Below are positions 7,326-16,600 of a stretch of DNA of 64,000 bases, one piece after another. The translations under genes and the position numbers were made by a program. Location of the stretch: assembly GCA_963628435.1 (NCBI GenBank), contig CAVGEY010000007.1, forward strand, positions 1-64,000, in the 5' to 3' direction. A model generated the notes under the pieces. It was not told the DNA's origin, searched no databases, and saw nothing but the letters and a program-made list of their open reading frames with translations. This DNA comes from CAKSQF01 sp963628435 (GTDB lineage: Bacteria; Bacillota; Clostridia; Oscillospirales; CAG-272). Each line of letters starts with the position of its first letter. The first letter of the stretch is position 1.

Positions 7326-8507
7326 TCAAACTTCGGGAACCGTAATTTCGACTTCGTGTCCGAGTTTGGACGAACGTACGATGCCGTCGATGATTGCCTG
7401 ATTGTAGACGATCTGCGATGACGGAACGGGTGAGCTGCCGCCGTTCTTGATTGCGTCAAGGAAGGAGCGTATCTTGTAGAAGAATTCGCCTTCTTTGGTG
7501 TTCGGAAGCATCGGGATTTCCCAGCATACTTCGGTGGTTGTATTCGGAAGAGTACGGTAAACTTTCATGGGACCGCCGATAGAGCCGTTCCAGCATTCGG
7601 TTGACGGGATGCGCAGACCGCCCTTTGTGCCGAGGATAAGAGTGTCTCCGCAGGTGTCCATGTTCATTGCCCATGAAATACGGAAGTCGAGAACTATTCC
7701 GCCTTCAAGACGGATAAATCCGCCCGCGAAGTCATCGACTCCGAACAGTTCTGCGTATTCTGCGGGCTTGCCCTCCGCCGTGAAATATGACGGATCGGTG
7801 CCGAAGAAATTGGAAGTGTAGCCGGATACGGTAATCGGCTTCGGATATCCGATCGCGTTAAGGCACATATCGAGAGAGTAGCATCCGATATCGGCCATTG
7901 CTCCGATGCCTGCGGTCTTGTCCTCGATAAACGTCGTGCCGAACGGAGTGGGGATACCTCTGCGGCGTCCGCCGCCTGTCTGAATGTAGTAGATTTTGCC
8001 GAGCTCGCCCGACGAAACGAACTTTTTAAGCATCTGCATGTTGGGGTTGAAACGGGGCTGGAATCCGATTGAGAGAATCTTTCCGGATTTCTTTTCGGCG
8101 CGCATTACCTCGATTGCTTCGTCGAGAGTTACCGTAAACGGCTTTTCGAGAAGAACGTTTACGCCGTGCTCGAGAGCGTCGATGGCGCAGGGTGCGTGCT
8201 GACGGTTGTATGTGCAGATTGAAACGGCGTCAAGATCGGGCTCGTTTTCAAGCATTTCGTGACCCGACAGATAACATCTGCATTCGGTGTTGCCGAAGCC
8301 GTCCATGAAAGCTTTTGCCTTGCCGGGAATGAGGTCGGCGGCGGCAACAACTTCGACATCGGGCATTTTCTTGTAGTTTTCCATGTGAGCCGCAGCTATC
8401 CAGCCGGTTCCGATGAAACCGATTTTGAGCTTGCGGTTAGTGTCGATTTTTACTTCTTCGTGATTTTCCTTGAACGCGTCAAGGCTCGAGTTGATTTTTT
8501 CTGCCAT
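7326..8507 (-). CDS. Gfo/Idh/MocA-family oxidoreductase, first gene of the operon
   Basis: A 393-residue Gfo/Idh/MocA dehydrogenase. A 25-residue N-terminal extension precedes the Rossmann loop GTGWIA (residues 33-38). The EKP motif is at 121-123. The active-site block ADIGCYSLD has tyrosine where many relatives have histidine. The second paralogue in this operon (3375-4448) has histidine at that place, so the two probably differ in substrate or direction. Translation starts at an ATG behind AAAGGAGATC. This is the promoter-proximal gene, divergent from the AraC regulator at 8661. With the three TIM barrels it forms a five-gene set. Such sets are known in inositol, 3-keto-glycoside and C-glycoside breakdown; which one applies here is not shown. 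Confidence 0.9.
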   Translation of the reverse strand: MAEKINSSLDAFKENHEEVKIDTNRKLKIGFIGTGWIAAAHMENYKKMPDVEVVAAADLIPGKAKAFMDGFGNTECRCYLSGHEMLENEPDLDAVSICTYNRQHAPCAIDALEHGVNVLLEKPFTVTLDEAIEVMRAEKKSGKILSIGFQPRFNPNMQMLKKFVSSGELGKIYYIQTGGGRRRGIPTPFGTTFIEDKTAGIGAMADIGCYSLDMCLNAIGYPKPITVSGYTSNFFGTDPSYFTAEGKPAEYAELFGVDDFAGGFIRLEGGIVLDFRISWAMNMDTCGDTLILGTKGGLRIPSTECWNGSIGGPMKVYRTLPNTTTEVCWEIPMLPNTKEGEFFYKIRSFLDAIKNGGSSPVPSSQIVYNQAIIDGIVRSSKLGHEVEITVPEV

Positions 8508-8544
8508 AATCTGATCTCCTTTTTTTGGTTATTTCTTATAGTTA

Positions 8545-8573
8545 TTGACATTTATGGTTTACCATTGTATAAT
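8545..8573 (+). promoter_or_regulatory. Consensus promoter with internal palindrome
   Basis: TTGACA (8545-8550), exactly 17 bases, then TATAAT (8568-8573): a perfect sigma-70 promoter reading towards the AraC gene. Inside the spacer lies the inverted repeat ATGGT-TT-ACCAT (8554-8565). A protein bound there would block this promoter, which suggests autoregulation or shared control with the divergent operon. The promoter of the minus-strand operon is not clearly visible. Confidence 0.65.
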
Positions 8574-8660
8574 GAATTATACAACGGCAACAGAGTTCAG
8601 TCTATACATATTTTTACTATCTCTTGCACAATATTGACATTTGAAAGGAATTGGCGGAAA

Positions 8661-9503
8661 ATGAAGAACGAAACCATACTGCCGAGTATTCCGGACAGCG
8701 CCACTCATATAAGTTGGCATCCCGGCGAACGTCTGAAAAAGGGTAAAATCTGTGATATTCATTATCATGACGAAATCGAGCTTCTCATTGTCAAAAGCGG
8801 AAGAATGAGTATGACGGTTGACGGCGAAGAATATGCGGCATCGTCGGGGCAGGTGCTCTACGCAGGCTCGCGTGTGCCTCATTTCACGACTGCGCTGACC
8901 GATGATCTCAACTATGCAATCGTGCAGATACGCATCGGTTTTTTCGGTCAGGATGATGCACGTCCGATGCTTTCGGTAATAAAATCGGAAGGTAAGGACT
9001 GCGCGGTCATAAGCGATGACGAAATCGTTCGTGAAATCAATAATATTCTGTCCGAATATTTTGACAGACAGCAGGCATACGATTTTATGGTAAAATCATC
9101 TGTATACAGAATAATCGGCAGACTGATAAGACTCGGAATTACGGAAAATCCGACCGTGACCGCCGATTTGTCGGCAGTCGAAAGACTGCTTCCCGCACTG
9201 AACTATGTAAATGAAAATTATGCCGGACCGCTTACATTAGAGGATGTCAGCGAACTTATGGGGCTTAACACTTCATATTTCTGCCGCCTTTTCAAATCGG
9301 CAACCGGCGTGACATTTACCGAATATCTGAATGCGGTAAGAGTAAGAAAATCGGGGACACTTCTCCATAATACGTCAAAATCGATTACCGACGTATCAAA
9401 CGAGGTCGGTTTTTCGACGGTTACATATTATAACAGAGTGTTCAAAAAATATATGAAATGTACGCCGTCGATTTATCGAATGATAAAATATAAAAACATA
9501 TAA
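8661..9503 (+). CDS. AraC-family transcriptional regulator with cupin sensor
   Basis: A 280-residue regulator. Residues about 25-110 form a cupin-like sugar-binding region (HYHDEIELLIVKSG, with metal- or ligand-type histidines). Residues about 175-280 hold the two helix-turn-helix units of the AraC family, ending in VGFSTVTYYNRVFKKY. The start is the ATG at 8661, with AAGGA and GGCGGA upstream. A longer open frame extends back to 8259 but runs through the promoter and the neighbouring gene. The divergent arrangement with the Gfo/Idh-TIM-barrel operon makes it the probable local activator or repressor, responding to the sugar that the operon consumes. The ligand is unknown. Confidence 0.92.
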   Translation: MKNETILPSIPDSATHISWHPGERLKKGKICDIHYHDEIELLIVKSGRMSMTVDGEEYAASSGQVLYAGSRVPHFTTALTDDLNYAIVQIRIGFFGQDDARPMLSVIKSEGKDCAVISDDEIVREINNILSEYFDRQQAYDFMVKSSVYRIIGRLIRLGITENPTVTADLSAVERLLPALNYVNENYAGPLTLEDVSELMGLNTSYFCRLFKSATGVTFTEYLNAVRVRKSGTLLHNTSKSITDVSNEVGFSTVTYYNRVFKKYMKCTPSIYRMIKYKNI

Positions 9504-9586
9504 TTTTTCTGTTTTTTTCGGAGAAAGCAAAAATTCGTTTGTGCAGTTCGCAAAAAAAAACCGCGATATTTTGTCGGATGTGTCAA

Positions 9587-9616
9587 TTTACAGAAACTTT
9601 TATGATGTGATATAAT
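9587..9616 (+). promoter_or_regulatory. Promoter of the cytochrome maturation operon
   Basis: TTTACA (9587-9592), an 18-base spacer and TATAAT (9611-9616). AAAGGTG follows at 9664-9670. A four-codon frame (ATG at 9673, stop overlapping the resB ATG as ATGA) lies between this site and the resB start. It may be chance. Confidence 0.6.
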
Positions 9617-9683
9617 AATATGTATATGTTTGACGCACTCTGCGGCAAATTTTACAGACGAATAAAGGTGATATGAAGATAAA

Positions 9684-10628
9684 ATGAATGTGTTTCGCAG
9701 AATATCGTATTTGATTATGCTTGTGCTTGTCGGGGCGCTTTCGGTGTCGGCAATTACGGCAACCGTAAAAAATGACGGCAGTTCGATGCACTCGTGGCCG
9801 ACACTCCTGATTTTTTCGATTTACGCGCTTGTGCAAATCGTTTGCCTCGCCATGTATGACTATCGCCCGAAAATATATAAAATCGGTTTCGCTCTGACTC
9901 ACGCGGGCATTCTCGTGATGCTTGTCGGATTTCTCGCATATAATATTTCGGGTGAATATTATAATCTTAATTTCACCGTGGGCGAGGGCTATGACGGATT
10001 CTACACGCAGAACGATGACGGCGAGGACGAATATTGCGAATTCGGATTCGGCGTCGAAATCGATAAATTCACGGTCGAAAAATACGAAAGCGGCTCGGAT
10101 AAATTCTATCATGCCGATTTGACATTTTCGGACGGCGAAACGGCGGAGCTTGAAGTAAACCGCACCGTGCGTAAAAACGGCTGGAAGATTTATCTTATGG
10201 ATTACGGCGACGGAAAAAACGAGTTTGTAAAAAATTTCGGACATTATAAATTCGATTACGAATTTTACGGTGATGACTGGCAGTCGCTGTCCGACCTGCT
10301 CGATGACATTGAATATCCGATAGAAAGATATTATTATTATATGAAAAGCGCGGGCGGATATGCAAGCGAATACGGAGGCGAAGAGCTGACCGACGGTATT
10401 CTCTCGGGACTTGTGCGGACTCCCGCATACGCGCATGTACTGATACATGAAAATAAGGCGTATGTTTATGTCTGTCGGCAGACCGTAAGCCTTGCTTTCA
10501 AGAAAGATCCGGGTGAATACGCGGTTGTCGGCGGTATGTGCATGACGCTTGTCGGCACGGTTATGACCTGCGTTATCGGCAAAAAAAAGTATGATGACCG
10601 GGACGGCGAAGAAGGTGACGGCGAATGA
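9684..10628 (+). CDS. resB: ResB-like cytochrome c biogenesis protein
   Basis: A 314-residue membrane protein of the ResB/CcsB (Ccs1) family, which with CcsA carries haem across the membrane and attaches it to CxxCH motifs of exported apocytochromes (System II). Hydrophobic segments are at about residues 7-29, 40-58, 66-87 and 278-300. A large extracytoplasmic domain (about 90-275) rich in acidic and aromatic residues lies between the third and fourth, as is typical. The histidine in LTHAG (about residue 74) is a candidate haem ligand. The last residues are highly charged and cytoplasmic. It is shorter than classical ResB (about 400-550 residues). The stop overlaps the next start as ATGA, which indicates coupled translation with ccsA. 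Confidence 0.82.
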   Translation: MNVFRRISYLIMLVLVGALSVSAITATVKNDGSSMHSWPTLLIFSIYALVQIVCLAMYDYRPKIYKIGFALTHAGILVMLVGFLAYNISGEYYNLNFTVGEGYDGFYTQNDDGEDEYCEFGFGVEIDKFTVEKYESGSDKFYHADLTFSDGETAELEVNRTVRKNGWKIYLMDYGDGKNEFVKNFGHYKFDYEFYGDDWQSLSDLLDDIEYPIERYYYYMKSAGGYASEYGGEELTDGILSGLVRTPAYAHVLIHENKAYVYVCRQTVSLAFKKDPGEYAVVGGMCMTLVGTVMTCVIGKKKYDDRDGEEGDGE

Positions 10629-11413
10629 ATATGGATGCGATAACATTGAAAATCATTGCCGCCGCCGCCGCAATGCTCTATTATGCCGCGTTTGCTCTTT
10701 CGATTTTCAAAAAGAGCGGCAAAACGGCAATGCGTATTTTCTGGGCGGCGGGATTCGCGGCGAATCTCTTTCTCGTAGTCAACAATTATCTTGTAAACGG
10801 CTATGTGCCGTTTGTGAGCATGTATCAGGTGCTGACCTTCCTCGGAATATGTTTCCTTCCGATATATATCTATATGCGGTTTATTCGGGACGGAGGCTGG
10901 ATGGCACCGTACTTCATCCTCGTTCCCGCCGTTATAATGACAGGACTTGTCTTTATGGAAGTGAAATCGGCATGGGAATTCGCACCGGCACTGCAGTCGC
11001 CGTGGTTTGTTCCGCATGTGCTCGTTTATATGATAGCGTACACAATGGGCGCCGTCATATTTCTTGTTTCGGTCGCGGGACTTTTTGCGAAAAAACCGGA
11101 GGACAGGCTGCGCAAAGAAGGCGGGGCTTATGACTGCGCCTGCGTGATGTATCCGTTTCTCACTATGGGAATGTTTTTCGGAGCAATCTGGGCAAACGAG
11201 GTCTGGGGACATTTCTGGTCGTGGGATATAAAGGAAATATGGGCGCTTATAACTTGGCTTGTATATACTCTCTATCTCCATTTCAGACGGGATAAAAAGC
11301 TGAGAAAAATCGCACCCTATCTTGCGATTTTGGGCTTTGTCGGCATAATTATCACATTTTTCTTTGTAAACATTATTTCATCGGGAGTACATTCCTACTC
11401 GACAAATCAGTAA
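10625..11413 (+). CDS. ccsA: CcsA/ResC cytochrome c assembly protein
   Basis: A 262-residue integral membrane protein with about seven to eight hydrophobic helices. It has the tryptophan-rich haem-handling signature of the CcmC/CcmF/CcsA family, seen as WGHFWSWDIKEIWALITW around residues 195-212, between two histidine-bearing regions (HVLVYM near 137, YLHFR near 220). It presents haem at the outer face of the membrane for ligation by ResB/CcsA. It overlaps resB by four bases and is followed 23 bases later by the first cytochrome gene, so the machinery and its clients are one transcription unit. No CcdA or ResA thiol-redox gene is present in the window. Such a gene must lie elsewhere, or another protein keeps the cysteines reduced. 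Confidence 0.9.
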   Translation: MNMDAITLKIIAAAAAMLYYAAFALSIFKKSGKTAMRIFWAAGFAANLFLVVNNYLVNGYVPFVSMYQVLTFLGICFLPIYIYMRFIRDGGWMAPYFILVPAVIMTGLVFMEVKSAWEFAPALQSPWFVPHVLVYMIAYTMGAVIFLVSVAGLFAKKPEDRLRKEGGAYDCACVMYPFLTMGMFFGAIWANEVWGHFWSWDIKEIWALITWLVYTLYLHFRRDKKLRKIAPYLAILGFVGIIITFFFVNIISSGVHSYSTNQ

Positions 11414-11436
11414 ATATTTTTCGGAGGCTGTGCAAT

Positions 11437-13665
11437 ATGGAAAAGATGATGACCGAAAAAAACACAAAACGCCGCAGATTTGCGGTCGCGGCGGCGATTG
11501 CCGCGGCGCTTTCCGCACTGCTTTTCGTACTTGTCGCGTGCGGTAAAACCCAACCGTCCGAAACAACCGAAAACGGCGGCAAAGAGACACCCGTGATAAG
11601 CGGCAAATATATGTCGCTGTCCGGAATTTCGGTTGACGGCAGCGGATTTGCCTATATTTCGGACGCAACCCGAAACGCCGTTTATAAAATCGACGGCGAC
11701 GGCAAGACAGTTGCGACATATGTTGCCGACGGCAGCGTGAATAACGTTGTGTCGGACGGCGATAAAGTGTATGCGCTTGTCGGCGGACTCGGCGGGAAAC
11801 TCGTTGTTCTTTCGAGCGAACTTAAAGAAGAGGGCAGTATAACCGTCGGACATACTCCGACAGATATAATCGTCATCGGAAATAAGGCGTATGTTTCAAA
11901 CAGATTTTCGTCTTCGGTCGCGGTGGTCAGCCTGACCGAAAACAAAAAAATATCCGAAATCCCGGTAATGCGCGAGCCTATGGCACTTGCGCTTTCGGGT
12001 ACCGACATCTATGTTGCCTGCCATCTTCCCGATGATTCCGCGACGGACGACTCCGTAAGCGCATCGGTATCGGTTATAGATACGACATCCGATAAGCTGT
12101 CAAAGAATATAAGCCTTGTCAACGGCGCGGGCAACGTCAAGGATATAGTGACATCGACCGACGGAAATACGGTATATGTGTCTCATATCGTCAGCCGTTA
12201 TCAGTATCCGACAACACAGCTTGACGCAGGCTGGGTAAATACAAACGCAATCAGCGTAATCGATACCGCGTCTAAAGAGGTAAGCTATACATTCCTTCTC
12301 GACGATGTCGATCACGGCGCACCGAATCCGTGGGGACTTGCCGTCTCGGATGACGGAAGCAAACTTTACTGCGCTCTTGCCGGCACCGATGAACTTGTGC
12401 GCGTTGATATAGCGAAACTGAATTCGGCGGTGAGCAAACTCGGAAAGAAAAATTCTGACCTTCCGATTTCATCAAAAGAGGAAATCGTAAACTATATTCC
12501 GTTTGCCAAAGATGCGAAAACACGTCTTGCGCTTGACGGAAAAGGCGCACGCGCGATTGATGTATCAAACGGTAAAGTGTATGTCGCCGAGTATTATTCG
12601 GGTACGGTCAAGGTTGTTGATGAATCCGAGTTCGGCGTGGTCGCGACTCTCAAAGCAGAAGAACAGCCCGAAAGCGACGAGGTAAGAGCGGGTGAGATAT
12701 ATTGGAATGATGCATCAATCTGCTACCAGAACTGGCAGTCATGCGCATCATGTCATCCGGATGCAAGATCGGGCGGATTCAACTGGGATGAGCTCGGCGA
12801 CGGCATCGGAACATCAAAACAGACCAAGAGCATGCTTTATGTAATGCGTACGCCGCCCTGCCTTGCAACCGGACTCGAAGAAAACGGCGAGCACGGCGTG
12901 TCGGGAAGCGTGTCGGGAACTCCCCTCTGGAACGATAATATCGACAGCGAGGCTATTTCAAATGCCATGATTGCCTATCTGCGCACGCTTGAGCCCGTAG
13001 CATCGCCTTATCTGAACGATGACGGCAGCTTGACCGACTCGGCAAAGCACGGAAAAGAACTGTTCGAAAGCTACGGATGCGCCGTCTGCCATCCCGCACC
13101 TCTTTATACCGACTTAAAACTCCATGAAACACCGACACTCGAATTTGACGACTCGTGGGAAAATCGAGAGATGGATACACCGACACTTGTTGAGGTATGG
13201 CGCACCTCTCCGTGGACATATATCGGAAAATTTACCGATATGGAAGAAACGGTAAAATATTTCGTCACAAAATCGGGCAAAACAATATCGGATACGGATG
13301 CCGCCGATCTTGCCGAGTTCATTCTGTCAATCGGCTCGGAAGGTGAAATATACGGTGTCGAACAGGTGACGAACAGCGACGATACTTATAATAAACTCGT
13401 TGCGGGAAAACAGCTTAAATCGGTCTCGGTTATCGGTCAGTCGGATGACTGCGGCAAGGTAACGGTTAAAGTCGAGCTGTTTGACAACGGCGGAAATCTC
13501 ATCGGCGAGTCGTCGGCAACCGTTGAAAAAGCCGCGAGAGCCGAAAGAGTTACCGCGATTTTGACGACTCCGATCGATGTCGGCGAAAATGCGGCATATT
13601 GTATCGTAAGCATAACCGACGGCAGCGGAAACGCCGCGGCGACTCCGCTGAAAATAACGAAATGA
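11437..13665 (+). CDS. YVTN beta-propeller di-haem cytochrome c lipoprotein
   Basis: A 742-residue exported protein. A basic N-terminus and hydrophobic helix end in the lipobox LVAC (cysteine near residue 35), so it should be a lipoprotein. Residues about 55-400 are a seven-bladed YVTN/NHL-type beta propeller (for example NAVYKIDGDGKTVATYV, VSNRFSSSVAVV, VSHIVSRYQYPTTQ). Residues about 415-640 resemble the MauG/di-haem cytochrome c peroxidase fold, with haem motifs CASCH (436-440) and CAVCH (548-552). A C-terminal beta domain (about 650-742) follows. It sits directly after resB-ccsA, which would attach its haems. The electron donor and acceptor are unknown. The YVTN/MauG combination is known mainly from other phyla, so it may have been acquired by transfer. 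Confidence 0.85.
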   Translation: MEKMMTEKNTKRRRFAVAAAIAAALSALLFVLVACGKTQPSETTENGGKETPVISGKYMSLSGISVDGSGFAYISDATRNAVYKIDGDGKTVATYVADGSVNNVVSDGDKVYALVGGLGGKLVVLSSELKEEGSITVGHTPTDIIVIGNKAYVSNRFSSSVAVVSLTENKKISEIPVMREPMALALSGTDIYVACHLPDDSATDDSVSASVSVIDTTSDKLSKNISLVNGAGNVKDIVTSTDGNTVYVSHIVSRYQYPTTQLDAGWVNTNAISVIDTASKEVSYTFLLDDVDHGAPNPWGLAVSDDGSKLYCALAGTDELVRVDIAKLNSAVSKLGKKNSDLPISSKEEIVNYIPFAKDAKTRLALDGKGARAIDVSNGKVYVAEYYSGTVKVVDESEFGVVATLKAEEQPESDEVRAGEIYWNDASICYQNWQSCASCHPDARSGGFNWDELGDGIGTSKQTKSMLYVMRTPPCLATGLEENGEHGVSGSVSGTPLWNDNIDSEAISNAMIAYLRTLEPVASPYLNDDGSLTDSAKHGKELFESYGCAVCHPAPLYTDLKLHETPTLEFDDSWENREMDTPTLVEVWRTSPWTYIGKFTDMEETVKYFVTKSGKTISDTDAADLAEFILSIGSEGEIYGVEQVTNSDDTYNKLVAGKQLKSVSVIGQSDDCGKVTVKVELFDNGGNLIGESSATVEKAARAERVTAILTTPIDVGENAAYCIVSITDGSGNAAATPLKITK

Positions 13666-13686
13666 TAAGAAAGGCAGGAAAATATC

Positions 13687-16600
13687 ATGAAAAATGATTT
13701 CAAAAAGGGCGTATTTTTCAGAATAGCGATTATAGCCGCCGTTCTCGGGACACTTGTAGCCGCGCTCTGTATCGGCCTGCCGATTTCGGCGAGTGATACG
13801 TTTGAAAACTCCGAGCTTCTCGAACACATGATGGACTGCGCCACGAGCTATATAGTCGTCTACCATAAACAGCTCGGCGGTTCTCATTACGCGTATACCG
13901 AAGGACTTGCCGAAGAGTATAACAGCGGAAACCAGAGTGCGGACGGAAACGAATCGACATTCAGACCGGGATCGAAAATGACGCTCCTGACTCTTACGAA
14001 CGCGGACGGAAAAGTCGTTAAGGAAGAAAAAACACTCGTAAACTGCAAAAAAGGTGTAATCCGCGATCCCGATGTGTCAAAAGACGGCACAAAGGTCGTT
14101 TATTCGATGAAGTCAAACGAAAATGACGACTATCATCTTTATGTGTACGATCTCACGACAGATGAAAATAAACAGCTTACATTCGGTAACGGTCAGGCCG
14201 ACATAGAGCCCGTTTTCACCTCGGACGGAAGCATAATTTTCAATTCCACGCGTGATACACAGACGGTCGACTGCTGGATTACTCCCGTCTCGAATATGTA
14301 TAAATGCGATGCCGACGGAAACAATATTATAAGACTCGGCTATGATCAGGTGCATACCACATATCCGACAACTGCGGAAGACGGCAGAGTAATCTATACG
14401 CGCTGGGACTATAACGACAGAAACCAGATGTATGTTCAGTCTGTTTTCCAGATGTTCGAAGACGGAACGGGTCAGACCGAACTTTTCGGAAACGACTCGA
14501 ATAACCCGACAACACTTCTGCATACAAGAGAGATTCCCGGTGCAACCGGCAAATATGTTGCGATAGTCTGCGGACACCATATCTATCAGTGCGGAAAGCT
14601 TGCCATAATCGACACGAATGAGGGCCGAAACGGCAAAGAATGCATCAGCTACGTCAGATCGGATAAGTATACCAAATCCATTCAGGCGTCCGAAAGCAAC
14701 GATACCGCCTACTATCAGGAGGGCAGAGTATATAAATATCCGTACCCCATAAGCGAAACCGAATTTCTCGTATCAACCTGCAAACAGTACAGCGGATCGG
14801 ATACGGAATTTGACATCGTGCTTATGAATACAAGCGGCGAATCTGTAACCATCGCCGAGGGATCAAGTTCGATGCCCGCAAGCCAGATAGTCCCGATAAA
14901 GACGACATCACGCTTCAACCGCGCATCGTCGGTCGATTATTCGGAAAGCACCGGAACATACTATGTCGCAAACGTATACGAGGGACAGAGCAAAATCGAA
15001 AAGGGAAGCGTAAAATATCTGCGCGTGGTCGGCCTTGAATTCCGCTCGTCGGCAATCGGCGCGACAGTCGGCAGAGGAACTGGATCCTCCGACCCCTACT
15101 CACCGATTTCAACCGGAAACGGAGCATGGGATGTCAAGCGGGTTCTCGGTATCGTTCCCGTCTGTGAAGACGGCTCGGTACTGTTTACCGTACCGTCGGA
15201 AACGCCCGTATATTTCCAGCTTCTCGATGAAAACGGCGATGTTGTCCAGACCATGCGAAGCTGGTCAACACTTCAGCCGGGAGAATATTTCTCGTGCATA
15301 GGCTGTCATCTTGATAAAAACTATGCGCCGACCGCAGCTTCCACACCGACACAGGCAATGCTTGAGGGCGTGAAAACGCTCGAACCCGATTTGTGGATGG
15401 CGGACTGTGAGGAATACGAAGACTATGATCCGTATTCGAAAAATTATATCGGTTTCGACTACCTTTCGGTAGTACAGCCGATACTCGACAAAAACTGCAT
15501 ATCCTGCCACGGCGATACCGAGACGGCTTATGATGAAATTAACGCCGGAATACTCGGCAGCGATGACAATACCGCCGCCATGTATCTTGTGACCGACCGC
15601 GATAAATGGTATTATACCTCATCGAAGGTTGAGGGCGGCTGGAAAACAGACAAAATCAATGAAAACTGGACTCTCGCGTCTGCACCGTTCGGTAAATCGG
15701 GTACTGCTCCCGACTCAATAAATACACGTGTGTCGTCGGACAGCTTCAGCCTGCGTAAGACGGTAACCTGTACGCAATATGACATAAACAGCTGTAATAT
15801 CGCTCTGAAACTTGCCTATACCGGTAAGATAGAGATATTTGTAAACGGCAAATCGGTATATTCGGGAACACGTTCGATGTCGTCTTATGAAGAAATCTCT
15901 TTGAGCAATGCTGCGGGAGCATTCAGAGTCGGCGAAAACGAAATTGCGGTCAGCGTAACAGGCAATGATGACGGAATGTTCTTCGATTGCGCGGTTCTGA
16001 CCAAACCCGCAGGCGGCAACGGCGGAGACGCCAAGACGACAAACCTCTTCTCTACGAGGTCGGAATGGAAATACTACACTGCGGCAAGCGAAAAATACTC
16101 AACTTCAAGCGCAGACAGCTGGACAAAGACGGGATTTGACGATTCATCGTGGAAATCGGGTAAAACGCCCTTCGGTAACCGACTTCAGGGGCAGACGACC
16201 GACTGGACATACGACGGCAAAAACTATCTTTGGGCAAGAAAGACCTTCACCGTAAATAAGCTGAGCGATCTCGGCGAGAACTTCGCGATTTATCTTGACA
16301 CCTACTATGACGACACCTGCTATATATATATTAACGGCGTACAGGTGCTTGCCGATACGCAGTGGACCGATGACTATGTAAAAATCAAAGTATCGGTTCC
16401 GAGCGGAACAATCAGGGAAGGCGAAAATGTTATCGCGGTAAGCCTGCATCAGCATGTCGGCGGATATGAGTTCGATCTCGGACTTTACGCGGTCGAAACA
16501 AGCGCCGAATCGGCAATATCGCTCGAATCGGTAAATGTTCTCGCTGACAGAATGAAAAAATACTTCCCGATGTCCTATCTTGTTCTCACTCAGTCTAAGG

